Below, piece by piece: positions 8,715 through 16,387 of a DNA stretch of 45,296 nt (the stretch's first letter is position 1; each line of letters opens with the position of its first letter). Below the pieces are notes generated by a model, which was given only the letters and a program-made list of their open reading frames with translations, made no database searches and was not told the origin of the DNA. Source of the DNA: Mageeibacillus sp. UBA5436 (GTDB taxonomy: Bacteria; Bacillota; Clostridia; Saccharofermentanales; DTU023). Position numbers and translations under genes: made by a program. The stretch covers positions 38,665 through 83,960 of the forward strand of contig DIRM01000018.1 of assembly GCA_002427545.1 (NCBI GenBank), in the 5' to 3' direction.

Positions 8715-9608
8715 GTGAATGAAATTGATTTTAAAATAGATGATTATCTTGCTATTGCACTTGCAAAGCAAGGCTTATTACGTTGCGTTGCGGTGAGAAG
8801 TACTAAATTAGTTCAGGAAGCTCAAAGAATACATGATTTATCTCCAGCTTCAACGGTTGCTCTTGGTAGATTTATGACGGGTTCGCTTTTGATGGCCTCT
8901 GATTTTAAAAATAAAGACAATCAATTAACAGCGATGATTAAATCTGATGGAGACATCAAAAACATGACAGTCATTGCAGATTATGCTGGAAATGTGCGTG
9001 GCGATATCGATAATAAACATGCTCCTTCTTATTATCATCATGAAGGTAAATTAAATATTGGTAAAAGTATAGGAAAAGGTAATTTAACAATTATCAAAGA
9101 TTTAGGTCTAAAAGAACCTTATATTGGTAGTGTCGAATTGATGAGTGGTGAAATTGCAGAAGATTTTGCTAGTTACTATTTCTATTCTGAACAAATTCCA
9201 ACAGTTGTCTTTTTAGGAGTCCGTCTAAAACCAGAAGGTGTGGTTGCATCAGGTGGTTTATTAGTACAAGCTATGCCTGATGCTGATGATTCTTTGTTAG
9301 ATTGGCTTGAAGCAAGAACTAAAGGATTTCCCGATCTTTCAGAATTAATTGAAAATCAAATTAGTCCTCATCAATTAATCGATTTATTGATTAATGAAGA
9401 TGTGGATTATCTTTCCGAAAAACTTGTGCAATATTATTGTCCTTCGAATAAAGAACGAATGAAGAAAAACTTAATTTCTTTGGGTAAAGATAATCTTTTG
9501 GATTTGTCTAAAGATGAAAATGGTATTAATTTACATTGCCATTTTTGTGAACAAGATTATCATTTTAGTCAATCTGAAATTAAAGCCATTTTAGATGCAA
9601 CAAAGTAA
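8715..9608 (+). CDS. hslO: Redox-regulated chaperone Hsp33 with an altered zinc motif
   Basis: A cytosolic holdase of 297 residues that in the family is switched on by oxidation of a four-cysteine zinc centre. The N-terminal domain is typical (ALGRFMTGSLLMA, YAGNVRGDI, GSVELMSGEIAEDFASYY). The usual zinc motif is CxC near 240 plus CxxC near 275. Here CxxC is intact (C275-H-F-C278). The first motif reads C242-P-S244, with TCG (Ser) in place of the second cysteine. Zinc binding with three cysteines, or a changed redox response, is therefore likely. The start is GTG with AAGGGA about 10 bases upstream. It lies just before trpS. Confidence 0.95.
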   Translation: MNEIDFKIDDYLAIALAKQGLLRCVAVRSTKLVQEAQRIHDLSPASTVALGRFMTGSLLMASDFKNKDNQLTAMIKSDGDIKNMTVIADYAGNVRGDIDNKHAPSYYHHEGKLNIGKSIGKGNLTIIKDLGLKEPYIGSVELMSGEIAEDFASYYFYSEQIPTVVFLGVRLKPEGVVASGGLLVQAMPDADDSLLDWLEARTKGFPDLSELIENQISPHQLIDLLINEDVDYLSEKLVQYYCPSNKERMKKNLISLGKDNLLDLSKDENGINLHCHFCEQDYHFSQSEIKAILDATK

Positions 9609-9671
9609 TAATAGATTTAAAAACATAATAGTCAAAACTAAGAAATTGTATATAAGCGGTAGGTAATATTT

Positions 9672-10688
9672 ATGAGTGAGATGAAAAAAGAGATTGTTCT
9701 AACAGGTGACAGACCAACAGGTAAATTACATATAGGTCATTATGTAGGATCTTTAAAACAGCGTTTAATCATGCAAGATCAATATGAAACTTGTTATTTA
9801 ATGATTGCTGATATGCAAGCATTAACGGATAATGCGCACAATGTCGATAAAATTCGTAAAAGTATTCTCGAGGTTACTTATGATTATTTGGCTTGTGGTA
9901 TCGATCCAAATAAAACGACTATATTTATTCAATCGCTTATTCCAGAATTAACTGAATACACGGTTTTGTATATGAACTTTGTAACTTTAGCACGCTTATT
10001 AAGAAATCCCACTGTTAAGCATGAATTAGATTTAAGAGATTTTGGTAATTCCATTCCTTCTGGATTTTTAAACTATCCTGTAAGTCAAGCTGCAGATATT
10101 ACAGCTTTTGGAGCGGAATTAGTGCCAGTAGGCGATGATCAATTACCAATGATTGAACAAACCAATGAAATTGTTCGCCATATTAATTATCATTTTAATA
10201 CTGATATTATGAAAGAATGCAAACCGATATTATCTAAAATTACACGTTTACCTGGAACGGACGGTAATGCTAAAATGAGTAAATCATTAAACAATTGCAT
10301 TTATTTGTCAGATGATGAAAAAACGGTATCTAAAAAAATAATGAATATGTTTACTGACCCAAATCATTTAAGAGTAGAAGATCCTGGCAAGGTTGAAGGA
10401 AATCCTGTTTTTACTTATTTAGATGCATTTGATCCCAATAAAGATGAATTAGAAGAATGGAAAGCCCATTATCGCCGTGGTGGTTTAGGGGATGTTAAAG
10501 TCAAACGACGTTTGGAAAAAGTACTACAAGCAGAATTAGCACCAATTAGAGAACGGCGCAAACAATTTGAAGAAAAACCAGATCAAATTATGGAAATGTT
10601 ATTTGAATCAAGTAAAAAAGCAAGAGTCATTGCACAAGAAAACCTTAATCAATTAAAAACTGTTTTAGGAATAAATTATCAAAAATAA
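9672..10688 (+). CDS. trpS: Tryptophanyl-tRNA synthetase
   Basis: A class Ic aminoacyl-tRNA synthetase that charges tRNA-Trp. 338 residues, normal for the bacterial enzyme. The nucleotide-binding signatures are HIGH at residues 20-23 (in GKLHIGHYVGS) and KMSKS at 201-205. Other family segments are MIADMQALTDN and PVSQAADITAFGAELVPVGDD (quoted in part). The start at 9672 has only a weak AGGT upstream; the in-frame ATG at 9681 is possible. No T-box leader is visible in the 63-base gap after hslO, so it may be transcribed with that gene. The gene lies just upstream of the S10 operon promoter. Confidence 0.97.
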   Translation: MSEMKKEIVLTGDRPTGKLHIGHYVGSLKQRLIMQDQYETCYLMIADMQALTDNAHNVDKIRKSILEVTYDYLACGIDPNKTTIFIQSLIPELTEYTVLYMNFVTLARLLRNPTVKHELDLRDFGNSIPSGFLNYPVSQAADITAFGAELVPVGDDQLPMIEQTNEIVRHINYHFNTDIMKECKPILSKITRLPGTDGNAKMSKSLNNCIYLSDDEKTVSKKIMNMFTDPNHLRVEDPGKVEGNPVFTYLDAFDPNKDELEEWKAHYRRGGLGDVKVKRRLEKVLQAELAPIRERRKQFEEKPDQIMEMLFESSKKARVIAQENLNQLKTVLGINYQK

Positions 10689-10702
10689 TTTATTATTTAA
10701 GC

Positions 10703-10731
10703 TTGCATAAGTAATTTAATTCATATATACT
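10703..10731 (+). promoter_or_regulatory. Promoter of the S10 operon
   Basis: TTGCAT (10703-10708), a 17-base spacer, TATACT (10726-10731). The predicted start, near 10738, coincides with the first base of a 12-bp hairpin (10739-10771). That agreement supports both calls. Confidence 0.75.
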
Positions 10732-10737
10732 CATCAT

Positions 10738-10995
10738 TGCGTCGAAAATTGATTAGATTAATTTTTGATGCAAAAAGCTTTGAAATTCAAGATTGCTGGA
10801 TTTGCCGCTGCGGCAAGTACAGGTAACTTGAACGGAGCTAGTTTGAACAAGATTCAAACGACTAATCTATTTTGCAGCACACCTGGAAGGTTTCACCCAG
10901 TAAATGCGCGCTGACGATTGCTGGGTTTTATCATGAAATGGTAACATACACCCGGGGGAGTTGTAAAAAGGATAAGCAGCATAGGAGGTTATAAA
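10738..10995 (+). promoter_or_regulatory. Structured 5' leader of the S10 operon
   Basis: The 307-base stretch 10689-10995 holds the promoter and this leader. Helices seen by eye: P1 pairs 10739-10750 with 10760-10771 (12 bp, two G-U), loop GATTAGATT. Loop bases 10754-10759 are complementary to 10864-10869, a possible pseudoknot. Hairpin 10802-10807/10811-10816 is TTGCCG-ctg-CGGCAA. Hairpin 10841-10847/10853-10859 is GTTTGAA-caaga-TTCAAAC. CCCAG (10896-10900) can pair with CTGGG (10921-10925), or its CCAG with CTGG (10883-10886). A GC-rich CCCGGGGGAG is at 10951-10960, and the Shine-Dalgarno AGGAGG is at 10983-10988. This is probably a ribosomal-protein autoregulatory leader. The ligand (L4 in E. 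coli) is not established here. Confidence 0.7.
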
Positions 10996-11307
10996 ATGGC
11001 TGTCAATCAAAAAATTAGAATACGCTTAAAAGCTTTCGATCATCAGATATTAGATGAAAGTGCTTCACGCATTGTCGAAACAGCAAATCGCACAGGTGCA
11101 AGTGTATCGGGACCAATCCCTTTACCAACCGAAAAGGAAATTATTACAATACTACGTTCGCCTCATAAGCATAAAGATTCACGTGAACAATTTGAAGCAA
11201 GAACACATAAGCGCTTAATTGATATTGTTACCCCAAATAATAAAACAATGGAATCTTTGATGAAATTAGAAATGCCAGCAGGCGTAAATATTGAAATCAA
11301 GTTATAG
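10996..11307 (+). CDS. rpsJ: 30S ribosomal protein S10
   Basis: First gene of the S10 operon. 103 residues, full length. Typical S10 sequence: QKIRIRLKAFDHQILDESA at the start, GPIPLPTEK in the middle, and the conserved loop with SREQFEARTHKRLIDI. S10 is a 30S head protein and, as NusE, a transcription antitermination factor that links ribosomes and RNA polymerase. Perfect AGGAGG 7 bases upstream. A 56-base gap containing a small hairpin separates it from rplC. Confidence 0.98.
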   Translation: MAVNQKIRIRLKAFDHQILDESASRIVETANRTGASVSGPIPLPTEKEIITILRSPHKHKDSREQFEARTHKRLIDIVTPNNKTMESLMKLEMPAGVNIEIKL

Positions 11308-11324
11308 ACTTTACTAAGGTCAAT

Positions 11325-11339
11325 GTTCGTAAAACGAAC
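11325..11339 (+). promoter_or_regulatory. Small hairpin between rpsJ and rplC
   Basis: GTTCGT-aaa-ACGAAC, 6 bp with a 3-base loop, 15 bases upstream of the rplC ribosome binding region. No T tract follows, so it is not a terminator. It may be an mRNA processing or translation-modulating element. Confidence 0.45.
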
Positions 11340-11363
11340 CAATAACCAGGAGGAATACAATAA

Positions 11364-11987
11364 ATGAACAGATTTATGCTAGGCAAGAAAGCCGGTATGA
11401 CACAACTGTTTGATGAAAATGGATTAGTTATCCCAGTTACAGTCATTGACTGTGGCCCTTTAACAGTTGTTCAAAACAAAACAAAAGAGATTGACGGCTA
11501 TCAAGCAGTCAAAGTTGGTTATGGAAACAACAAAAAAGCAAATAAGCCTACACAAGGTGAGTTTGCAAAAATTGACGTTGAACCAATGCGTGTTTTGCGT
11601 GAATTTCAAAATGATGAAGAGTATGAAACAGGTCAAACCTTGAAAGTTGATGAGATGTTTGAAGCTGGCGATCATGTTGATATATCTGGAACTTCTAAAG
11701 GTAAAGGTTATCAAGGCAGCATTAAAAGACATGGATTTAGCAGAGGACCTATGGCGCATGGTTCTAAATATCATCGCTCAAGTGGTTCAATGAGCTCTTC
11801 GGCTACACCGGCCAAAGTTAAAAAAGGCAAAAAGATGTCCGGACAAATGGGAAATAAACGTTCAACAGTACAGAACTTAGAAGTTGTTCAAGTTGATGGA
11901 GAACGTAATATTTTAGTTGTTAAAGGCGCAGTTCCCGGACCAAAAGGCGGATTGTTAGAGATTAAAACATCCGTTAAAAATAGGTAG
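11364..11987 (+). CDS. rplC: 50S ribosomal protein L3
   Basis: 207 residues, standard length. Starts MNRFMLGKKAGMTQLFDENG as in bacterial L3 and contains the central extension GSKYHRSSGSMSSSATPAKV, which reaches towards the peptidyl-transferase centre. L3 is an early 23S rRNA assembly protein. CAGGAGG lies upstream of the ATG. The next gene, rplD, begins 14 bases downstream, as in the conserved S10 order. Confidence 0.98.
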   Translation: MNRFMLGKKAGMTQLFDENGLVIPVTVIDCGPLTVVQNKTKEIDGYQAVKVGYGNNKKANKPTQGEFAKIDVEPMRVLREFQNDEEYETGQTLKVDEMFEAGDHVDISGTSKGKGYQGSIKRHGFSRGPMAHGSKYHRSSGSMSSSATPAKVKKGKKMSGQMGNKRSTVQNLEVVQVDGERNILVVKGAVPGPKGGLLEIKTSVKNR

Positions 11988-12001
11988 AGTGGAGGAACAG
12001 T

Positions 12002-12625
12002 ATGGCTAAAACAGATTTGTTTAATATAGAAGGCGAAGTTGTTGGCGAAGTCGAATTGAATGATGCCATTTTTGCTATTGAACCAAATGAGGATGTTGTA
12101 CATAGAATTGTTAAAAATCAATTGGCAAATCGTCGTCAAGGAACAGCAAAAACCAAAACTCGCAGCGAAGTCAGTGGCGGTGGTAGAAAACCATATCGTC
12201 AAAAAGGAACAGGAAGAGCACGTCAAGGTTCAATTCGTGCAGCAAATCATGTAGGCGGTGGGGTTATTTTTGGACCAGTACCTCGTGATTATCGCTATAC
12301 AACCAATAAAAAAATGCGCAGATTGGCGATGAAGTCTGTTCTTTCAAATGCTTTAACAGATTCTAGACTTAAAGTTTTAGATGAATTTGAATTAAATGAA
12401 ATTAAAACAAAACAAGTTGTGAAGACAATAGATAATTTAAAGCTTGAAGGTTCAACCTTGTTTATCTTAGCTGATAAAAACGAAAATGTTGAAAAATCTG
12501 CTAGAAATATCAAAGACGTTAAAACAGCTTTGGTAAATACAATGAATGTATTTGATTTAGTAAAATATAATAATATTGTGTTTACTAATTCAGCTATAAA
12601 TAAAGTTCAGGAGGTCTACGTATAA
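12002..12625 (+). CDS. rplD: 50S ribosomal protein L4
   Basis: 207 residues. The exit-tunnel loop is well conserved (TKTRSEVSGGGRKPYRQKGTG, quoted in part here as GGGRKPYRQKGTGRARQGS). L4 lines the nascent-peptide tunnel; in Gammaproteobacteria it also represses its own operon through the S10 leader. The stop TAA shares its last base with the rplW start codon, so translation is coupled. GGAGG precedes the ATG. Confidence 0.98.
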   Translation: MAKTDLFNIEGEVVGEVELNDAIFAIEPNEDVVHRIVKNQLANRRQGTAKTKTRSEVSGGGRKPYRQKGTGRARQGSIRAANHVGGGVIFGPVPRDYRYTTNKKMRRLAMKSVLSNALTDSRLKVLDEFELNEIKTKQVVKTIDNLKLEGSTLFILADKNENVEKSARNIKDVKTALVNTMNVFDLVKYNNIVFTNSAINKVQEVYV

Positions 12626-12978
12626 TGAGAAGTGCATATGATGTTATTATTAAGCCTGTGATCACTGAACGTAGTACTGCGGATACAGCAGAAGGTAAAT
12701 ATACTTTTGCGGTTGCTAAAAATGCTACAAAAACTGAAATTAGACAAGCTTGTGAAAAATTATTCAATGTTCGTGTTTTGAAAGTTAATACACAAAACGT
12801 TTCAGGTAAGAAAAAAAGAGTAAATCGTAGTGAAGGCAAAACACCAGACTGGAAAAAAGCCGTTGTAACTATCGATCTTGATCCACAAGAAACTACTTAT
12901 TTAGTTGAAGGTGGTCAAGAAAAGAAAACTAATAAAAAATATAAAAATACAATAGAGGAATTTGGGTTCGGGCTATAA
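12625..12978 (+). CDS. rplW: 50S ribosomal protein L23
   Basis: 117 residues, somewhat longer than the usual 95-100. The extra length is a charged C-terminal end after TIDLDPQETTYLVEGG. The core is typical: YDVIIKPVITERSTAD, KYTFAVAKNATKTEIRQA and KKKRVNRSEGKTPDWKKAV. L23 sits at the tunnel exit and docks trigger factor and SRP. GTCAGGAGG-like RBS (CAGGAGG) lies inside the end of rplD. Confidence 0.97.
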   Translation: MRSAYDVIIKPVITERSTADTAEGKYTFAVAKNATKTEIRQACEKLFNVRVLKVNTQNVSGKKKRVNRSEGKTPDWKKAVVTIDLDPQETTYLVEGGQEKKTNKKYKNTIEEFGFGL

Positions 12979-13006
12979 GGCCGGATCGAAGAAGGAGTGA
13001 ATAAAA

Positions 13007-13837
13007 ATGGCAGTAAAAAGCTTTCGTCCGACTTCTCCTGCATTAAGACATATGACAGTGGCAGATTATTCTGAACTGACAGATAAAAAGCCTGAAAAAA
13101 GTCTTTTAGCAAAGAAGGTAAAAAATAGCGGCAGAAATAATTATGGCCGCATTACAATTAGACATCGTGGTGGTGGCAACCGTCAAAAAATTAGAGTGAT
13201 TGACTGGACTAGATTAAAAGATGATATTCCAGCAACTGTTAAATCAATCGAGTATGATCCAAACCGTACTGCATTTATTGCTTTGATTCAATATGCTGAT
13301 GGTGAAAAGTCTTACATTTTAGCTCCAAATGGCTTGAAAGTAGGCATGCAAGTTGTATCTGGAGTAGATTCAGATATTCAAGTAGGAAATACATTACCTC
13401 TTAATAATATTCCTGTTGGTACTGTTGTTCATAATATTGAAATGCATCCAGGTCGTGGTGCTCAATTAGTAAGATCTGCAGGAGCTTCAGCTAGTGTTAT
13501 GGCTAAAGAAGGAAAGTATGCTCAGATGCGTATGCCTTCTGGTGAATATCGCTTAATTCCTTTAACATGTCGTGCAACCATAGGTACAGTAAGTAATATT
13601 GAACATGAAAATGTAAAGATTGGTAAAGCTGGTAGAACTCGTCATATGGGTATTAGACCAACTGTTCGTGGTTTGGTTATGAACCCTGTTGACCATCCAC
13701 ATGGTGGTGGTGAAGGTTCAACTTCAATCGGTCTTCCAAGTCCAAAATCTCCATGGGGCAAACCAACTGTTGGTAAAAAGACTCGTAAGAAAAATAAAAA
13801 ATCAGATAAATTGATCGTCAGAGGACGTAGAAAATAG
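13007..13837 (+). CDS. rplB: 50S ribosomal protein L2
   Basis: 276 residues, standard. Conserved segments include RNNYGRITIRHRGGGNRQK, the GMQVVSG loop, and the functionally essential C-terminal VDHPHGGGEG with its histidines. L2 is a core 23S rRNA-binding protein needed for subunit association and peptidyl transfer. AGAAGGAG precedes the ATG. It follows rplW by 28 bases. Confidence 0.98.
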   Translation: MAVKSFRPTSPALRHMTVADYSELTDKKPEKSLLAKKVKNSGRNNYGRITIRHRGGGNRQKIRVIDWTRLKDDIPATVKSIEYDPNRTAFIALIQYADGEKSYILAPNGLKVGMQVVSGVDSDIQVGNTLPLNNIPVGTVVHNIEMHPGRGAQLVRSAGASASVMAKEGKYAQMRMPSGEYRLIPLTCRATIGTVSNIEHENVKIGKAGRTRHMGIRPTVRGLVMNPVDHPHGGGEGSTSIGLPSPKSPWGKPTVGKKTRKKNKKSDKLIVRGRRK

Positions 13838-13847
13838 GAGGTGACAT

Positions 13848-14129
13848 ATGAGTCGTTCAAGTAAAAAAGGGTTTTATGTCGAAGACGCTTTGATGAAAAG
13901 AATCGAAGCTATGAACGAAAAAAATGAACATAAAGTTATAAGAACCTGGTCACGAGATTCTACGATTTTCCCTGAAATGGTCGGACATACAATTGCAGTC
14001 CATGATGGAAGAAAACATGTTCCAGTTTATATAACCGAAGAAATGGTTGGCCATAAATTAGGCGAATTTGCCCCTACTAGAACATATCGTGGTCATGCCA
14101 AAGCTGAAAAAACAACAAAGCTTAAATAA
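13848..14129 (+). CDS. rpsS: 30S ribosomal protein S19
   Basis: 93 residues, standard. Characteristic segments are KVIRTWSRDSTIFPEMVGHT, AVHDGRKHVPVYI and GEFAPTRTYRGHAK. S19 lies in the 30S head, with S13, near the A-site finger. TAGGAGGTG precedes the ATG. It is 10 bases after rplB. Confidence 0.98.
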   Translation: MSRSSKKGFYVEDALMKRIEAMNEKNEHKVIRTWSRDSTIFPEMVGHTIAVHDGRKHVPVYITEEMVGHKLGEFAPTRTYRGHAKAEKTTKLK

Positions 14130-14151
14130 TTAGCTGAGAAAGGAGGAAATA

Positions 14152-14637
14152 ATGTCAAGAACTTATACAAAAAATGAATTGCAAGAAAATAGAGAACAAT
14201 TAATAAAAGAATATTATGCTCAAACTCCACGCTCAGCTAAAAAACGCACTTTAACTAAAAAAGAGCGAAAAGTTTTGGGTATTGGAAAAGATAGAGGTGT
14301 TGCAAGAATTAATCATGTCCGCCTTAGTCCTTCCAAAGTCAATATTGTAGTTCGTACAATTATAAACAAACCTGTTGATGAAGCTATTGCGATTTTACGT
14401 TATACTCCAAAAGCTGCTTCCGAGGTCTTGATTAAATTATTAGAATCTGCAACTGCTAATGCAGTGAATAATTATAATTTGAATCGTGATGATCTATATT
14501 TTGTTGATTGTCAAGTTGGTCCTGGTGTTACAATGAAACGCTATATGCCTAAAGGTAAAGGATCTGCAAGTCAAATTTTAAAAAGATCTAGTAATATCAC
14601 CGTGACCGTTCAAGAAAAAACAGAGGAGGCTATCTAA
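14152..14637 (+). CDS. rplV: 50S ribosomal protein L22 with N-terminal extension
   Basis: 161 residues, against about 110-115 for most bacterial L22. The normal protein begins near residue 50 with ARINHVRLSPSKV and continues through AAEVLIKLL-like helices to the hairpin loop KRYMPKGKGSASQILKR that lines the exit tunnel. The first roughly 48 residues are a basic, hydrophilic extension (MSRTYTKNELQENREQ onwards). AAAGGAGG before ATG 14152 supports the long form; no alternative start with a good RBS is seen near residue 50. Its stop overlaps the rpsC ATG by one base. Confidence 0.96.
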   Translation: MSRTYTKNELQENREQLIKEYYAQTPRSAKKRTLTKKERKVLGIGKDRGVARINHVRLSPSKVNIVVRTIINKPVDEAIAILRYTPKAASEVLIKLLESATANAVNNYNLNRDDLYFVDCQVGPGVTMKRYMPKGKGSASQILKRSSNITVTVQEKTEEAI

Positions 14638-15317
14638 TGGGTCAAAAAGTTAATCCACATGGTTTTCGTGTTGGAGTTATCAAAGATTGGGATACTCGTT
14701 GGTATGCCGATAAAAAAGATTTTGCACGTTATTTAGTAGAAGATGCTAAAATTCGTGAGTTTGTTAAAAAAGAAACTGAAAGAGCTGGTGTTTCCAGAAT
14801 AGAAATTGAAAGAGAAGGTGATGAGAGAACAATCATCACAATTTCTACTGCAAAACCTGGAATTATCATTGGCCGACAAGGTGCAGAGATTGAAGCCTTA
14901 AAGAAAAAATTAACGAAAGAGTTCAAACAAACTTTCTTCGTTAATGTGAAAGAAATCAAAAATGCTGATACAGATGCTCAATTAGTAGCAGAAGGTATCG
15001 CTAAACAATTAGAAGAACGTGTTTCTTTTAGAAGAGCAATGAAACAAGCTATCACTCGTACGATGAAACAAGGTGCCAAAGGTATTAAAACCATGTGTGC
15101 TGGTCGTTTAGGTGGTGCTGAGATTGCTCGTAATGAGAGCTATCATGAAGGTACTATTCCGCTTCATACTTTGAGAGCTGATATCGATTATGGTTTTGCT
15201 GAGGCAAGTACCACTTATGGAAAAATCGGTGTTAAAGTTTGGATTTATAAAGGCGAAATTATTCCTTTACCAAAAGCAAATGTAGAAGGAACCGTAACTG
15301 AAGGAGGCGAGCAATAA
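14637..15317 (+). CDS. rpsC: 30S ribosomal protein S3
   Basis: 226 residues, standard. Starts MGQKVNPHGFRVGVIKDWDT. The KH domain carries PGIIIGRQGAEIEALKKKL, and the C-terminal part RAMKQAITRTMKQGAKGIK. S3 forms part of the mRNA entry channel and helicase activity. The start overlaps the rplV stop (TAATG) and the stop overlaps the rplP start in the same way. An AGAGGAGG is inside the 3' end of rplV. Confidence 0.98.
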   Translation: MGQKVNPHGFRVGVIKDWDTRWYADKKDFARYLVEDAKIREFVKKETERAGVSRIEIEREGDERTIITISTAKPGIIIGRQGAEIEALKKKLTKEFKQTFFVNVKEIKNADTDAQLVAEGIAKQLEERVSFRRAMKQAITRTMKQGAKGIKTMCAGRLGGAEIARNESYHEGTIPLHTLRADIDYGFAEASTTYGKIGVKVWIYKGEIIPLPKANVEGTVTEGGEQ

Positions 15318-15880
15318 TGTTAATGCCAAAGCGTGTTAAATACAGAAGACAACATCGCGGACGCATGAAAGGTAAAGCGCTTCGTGGTAATAAAGTAACT
15401 TATGGACAATATGGTTTACAAGCATTAGAACCACATTGGATTACAAGTAATCAAATTGAAGCCGCGCGTATTGCAATTAATCGTTATTTGCGTCGTGGTG
15501 GTAAAGTATGGGTTAAAATTTTCCCTGATAAACCAGTAACATCCAAACCAGCTGAAACCAGAATGGGTTCTGGTAAAGGTTCACCAGAGTACTGGGTAGC
15601 TGTTGTTAAACCAGGTCGTGTCATGTTTGAATTAGCTGGTGTTAGCGAAAGCGTTGCAAGAGAGGCTTTCCGTCTTGCTTCCCACAAATTGCCAATCAAA
15701 ACACGTTTTATCTATAGTGAACATCAGTTGTCTGCAGAAGAAATTGCTAAATTCTCTGAGGTTCAGGCAGATGTTGTTGAGCAACTTGAGGAAGAAGCAG
15801 AAATGGCTGCTGAAGCATCTGAAGATGCTACAGAATCTACAACTGCTGAAGCTTCTCATGACGAAGAGAAAGAAGCTTAG
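15317..15880 (+). CDS. rplP: 50S ribosomal protein L16 with acidic C-terminal extension
   Basis: 187 residues, against about 137-147 usually. The first 140 are a textbook L16: MLMPKRVKYRRQHRGRMKG, the arginine-hydroxylation-region RMGSGKGSPEYWVA, and ASHKLPIKTRF. After this, about 45 residues rich in Glu, Ala and Ser (EEEAEMAAEASEDATEST) extend the C terminus. This acidic tail is unusual for an rRNA-binding protein. It stays in frame and is followed by AGGAGG for rpmC, so no frameshift is evident. L16 shapes the A site and the GTPase-associated region. Confidence 0.96.
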   Translation: MLMPKRVKYRRQHRGRMKGKALRGNKVTYGQYGLQALEPHWITSNQIEAARIAINRYLRRGGKVWVKIFPDKPVTSKPAETRMGSGKGSPEYWVAVVKPGRVMFELAGVSESVAREAFRLASHKLPIKTRFIYSEHQLSAEEIAKFSEVQADVVEQLEEEAEMAAEASEDATESTTAEASHDEEKEA

Positions 15881-15890
15881 GAGGTAGCCG

Positions 15891-16109
15891 ATGAAAACAA
15901 CTGAATTACGTAATATGACTGCCGATGATCTAAATCAAGAACTTGTTGAATTAAAAGAGCAGTTATTTAAATTGAGATTTCAACATGCCACTAATCAACT
16001 TGATAATCCTATGGAATTAAAAACTGTTAGACGTGAGATTGCTCGTGTTAAAACTATTTTAAGAGAAATGGAATTAGCGGAAACCAAAGAACAAGGGGAT
16101 AAATTATGA
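15891..16109 (+). CDS. rpmC: 50S ribosomal protein L29
   Basis: 72 residues. Two-helix protein with the conserved LVELKEQLFKLRFQHATNQL and ELKTVRREIARVKTIL segments. L29 lies at the tunnel exit beside L23. RBS AGGAGG. The last four bases overlap the rpsQ start (ATGA), giving coupled translation. Confidence 0.97.
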   Translation: MKTTELRNMTADDLNQELVELKEQLFKLRFQHATNQLDNPMELKTVRREIARVKTILREMELAETKEQGDKL

Positions 16110-16363
16110 TAGAAAGAAATAATCGAAAACAGAGAGTCGGCACTGTTGTTTCCGACAAAATGGATAAGACGATTACCGTTGCTGTTGAAGAACAAGTTCG
16201 TCATCCCTTGTATAACAAATATATTAAACAAACTAAACGTTTTAAAGCTCATGATGAAGCGAATGAAGCTCATGAAGGAGATAAAGTTCGTATCATGGAA
16301 ACGAGACCTTTAAGCAAAACAAAAACTTGGCGCTTAGTTAATATTATTGAAAAAGCAAAATAA
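16106..16363 (+). CDS. rpsQ: 30S ribosomal protein S17
   Basis: 85 residues. OB-fold protein with RKQRVGTVVSDKMDKTITV, HPLYNKYIKQTKRFKAHDE and RIMETRPLSKTKTWRLV. It is an early 16S rRNA-binding assembly protein. ATGA overlap with rpmC; AAGGGGAT-like site upstream. Confidence 0.97.
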   Translation: MIERNNRKQRVGTVVSDKMDKTITVAVEEQVRHPLYNKYIKQTKRFKAHDEANEAHEGDKVRIMETRPLSKTKTWRLVNIIEKAK

Positions 16364-16387
16364 TCCGCTGAATAAAGGAGAAATGAA

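Noticed and set aside
10689..10995. T-box or tRNA-like element before rpsJ
   Set aside because: No T-box consensus or cloverleaf could be drawn; trpS is upstream, not downstream, of this region.
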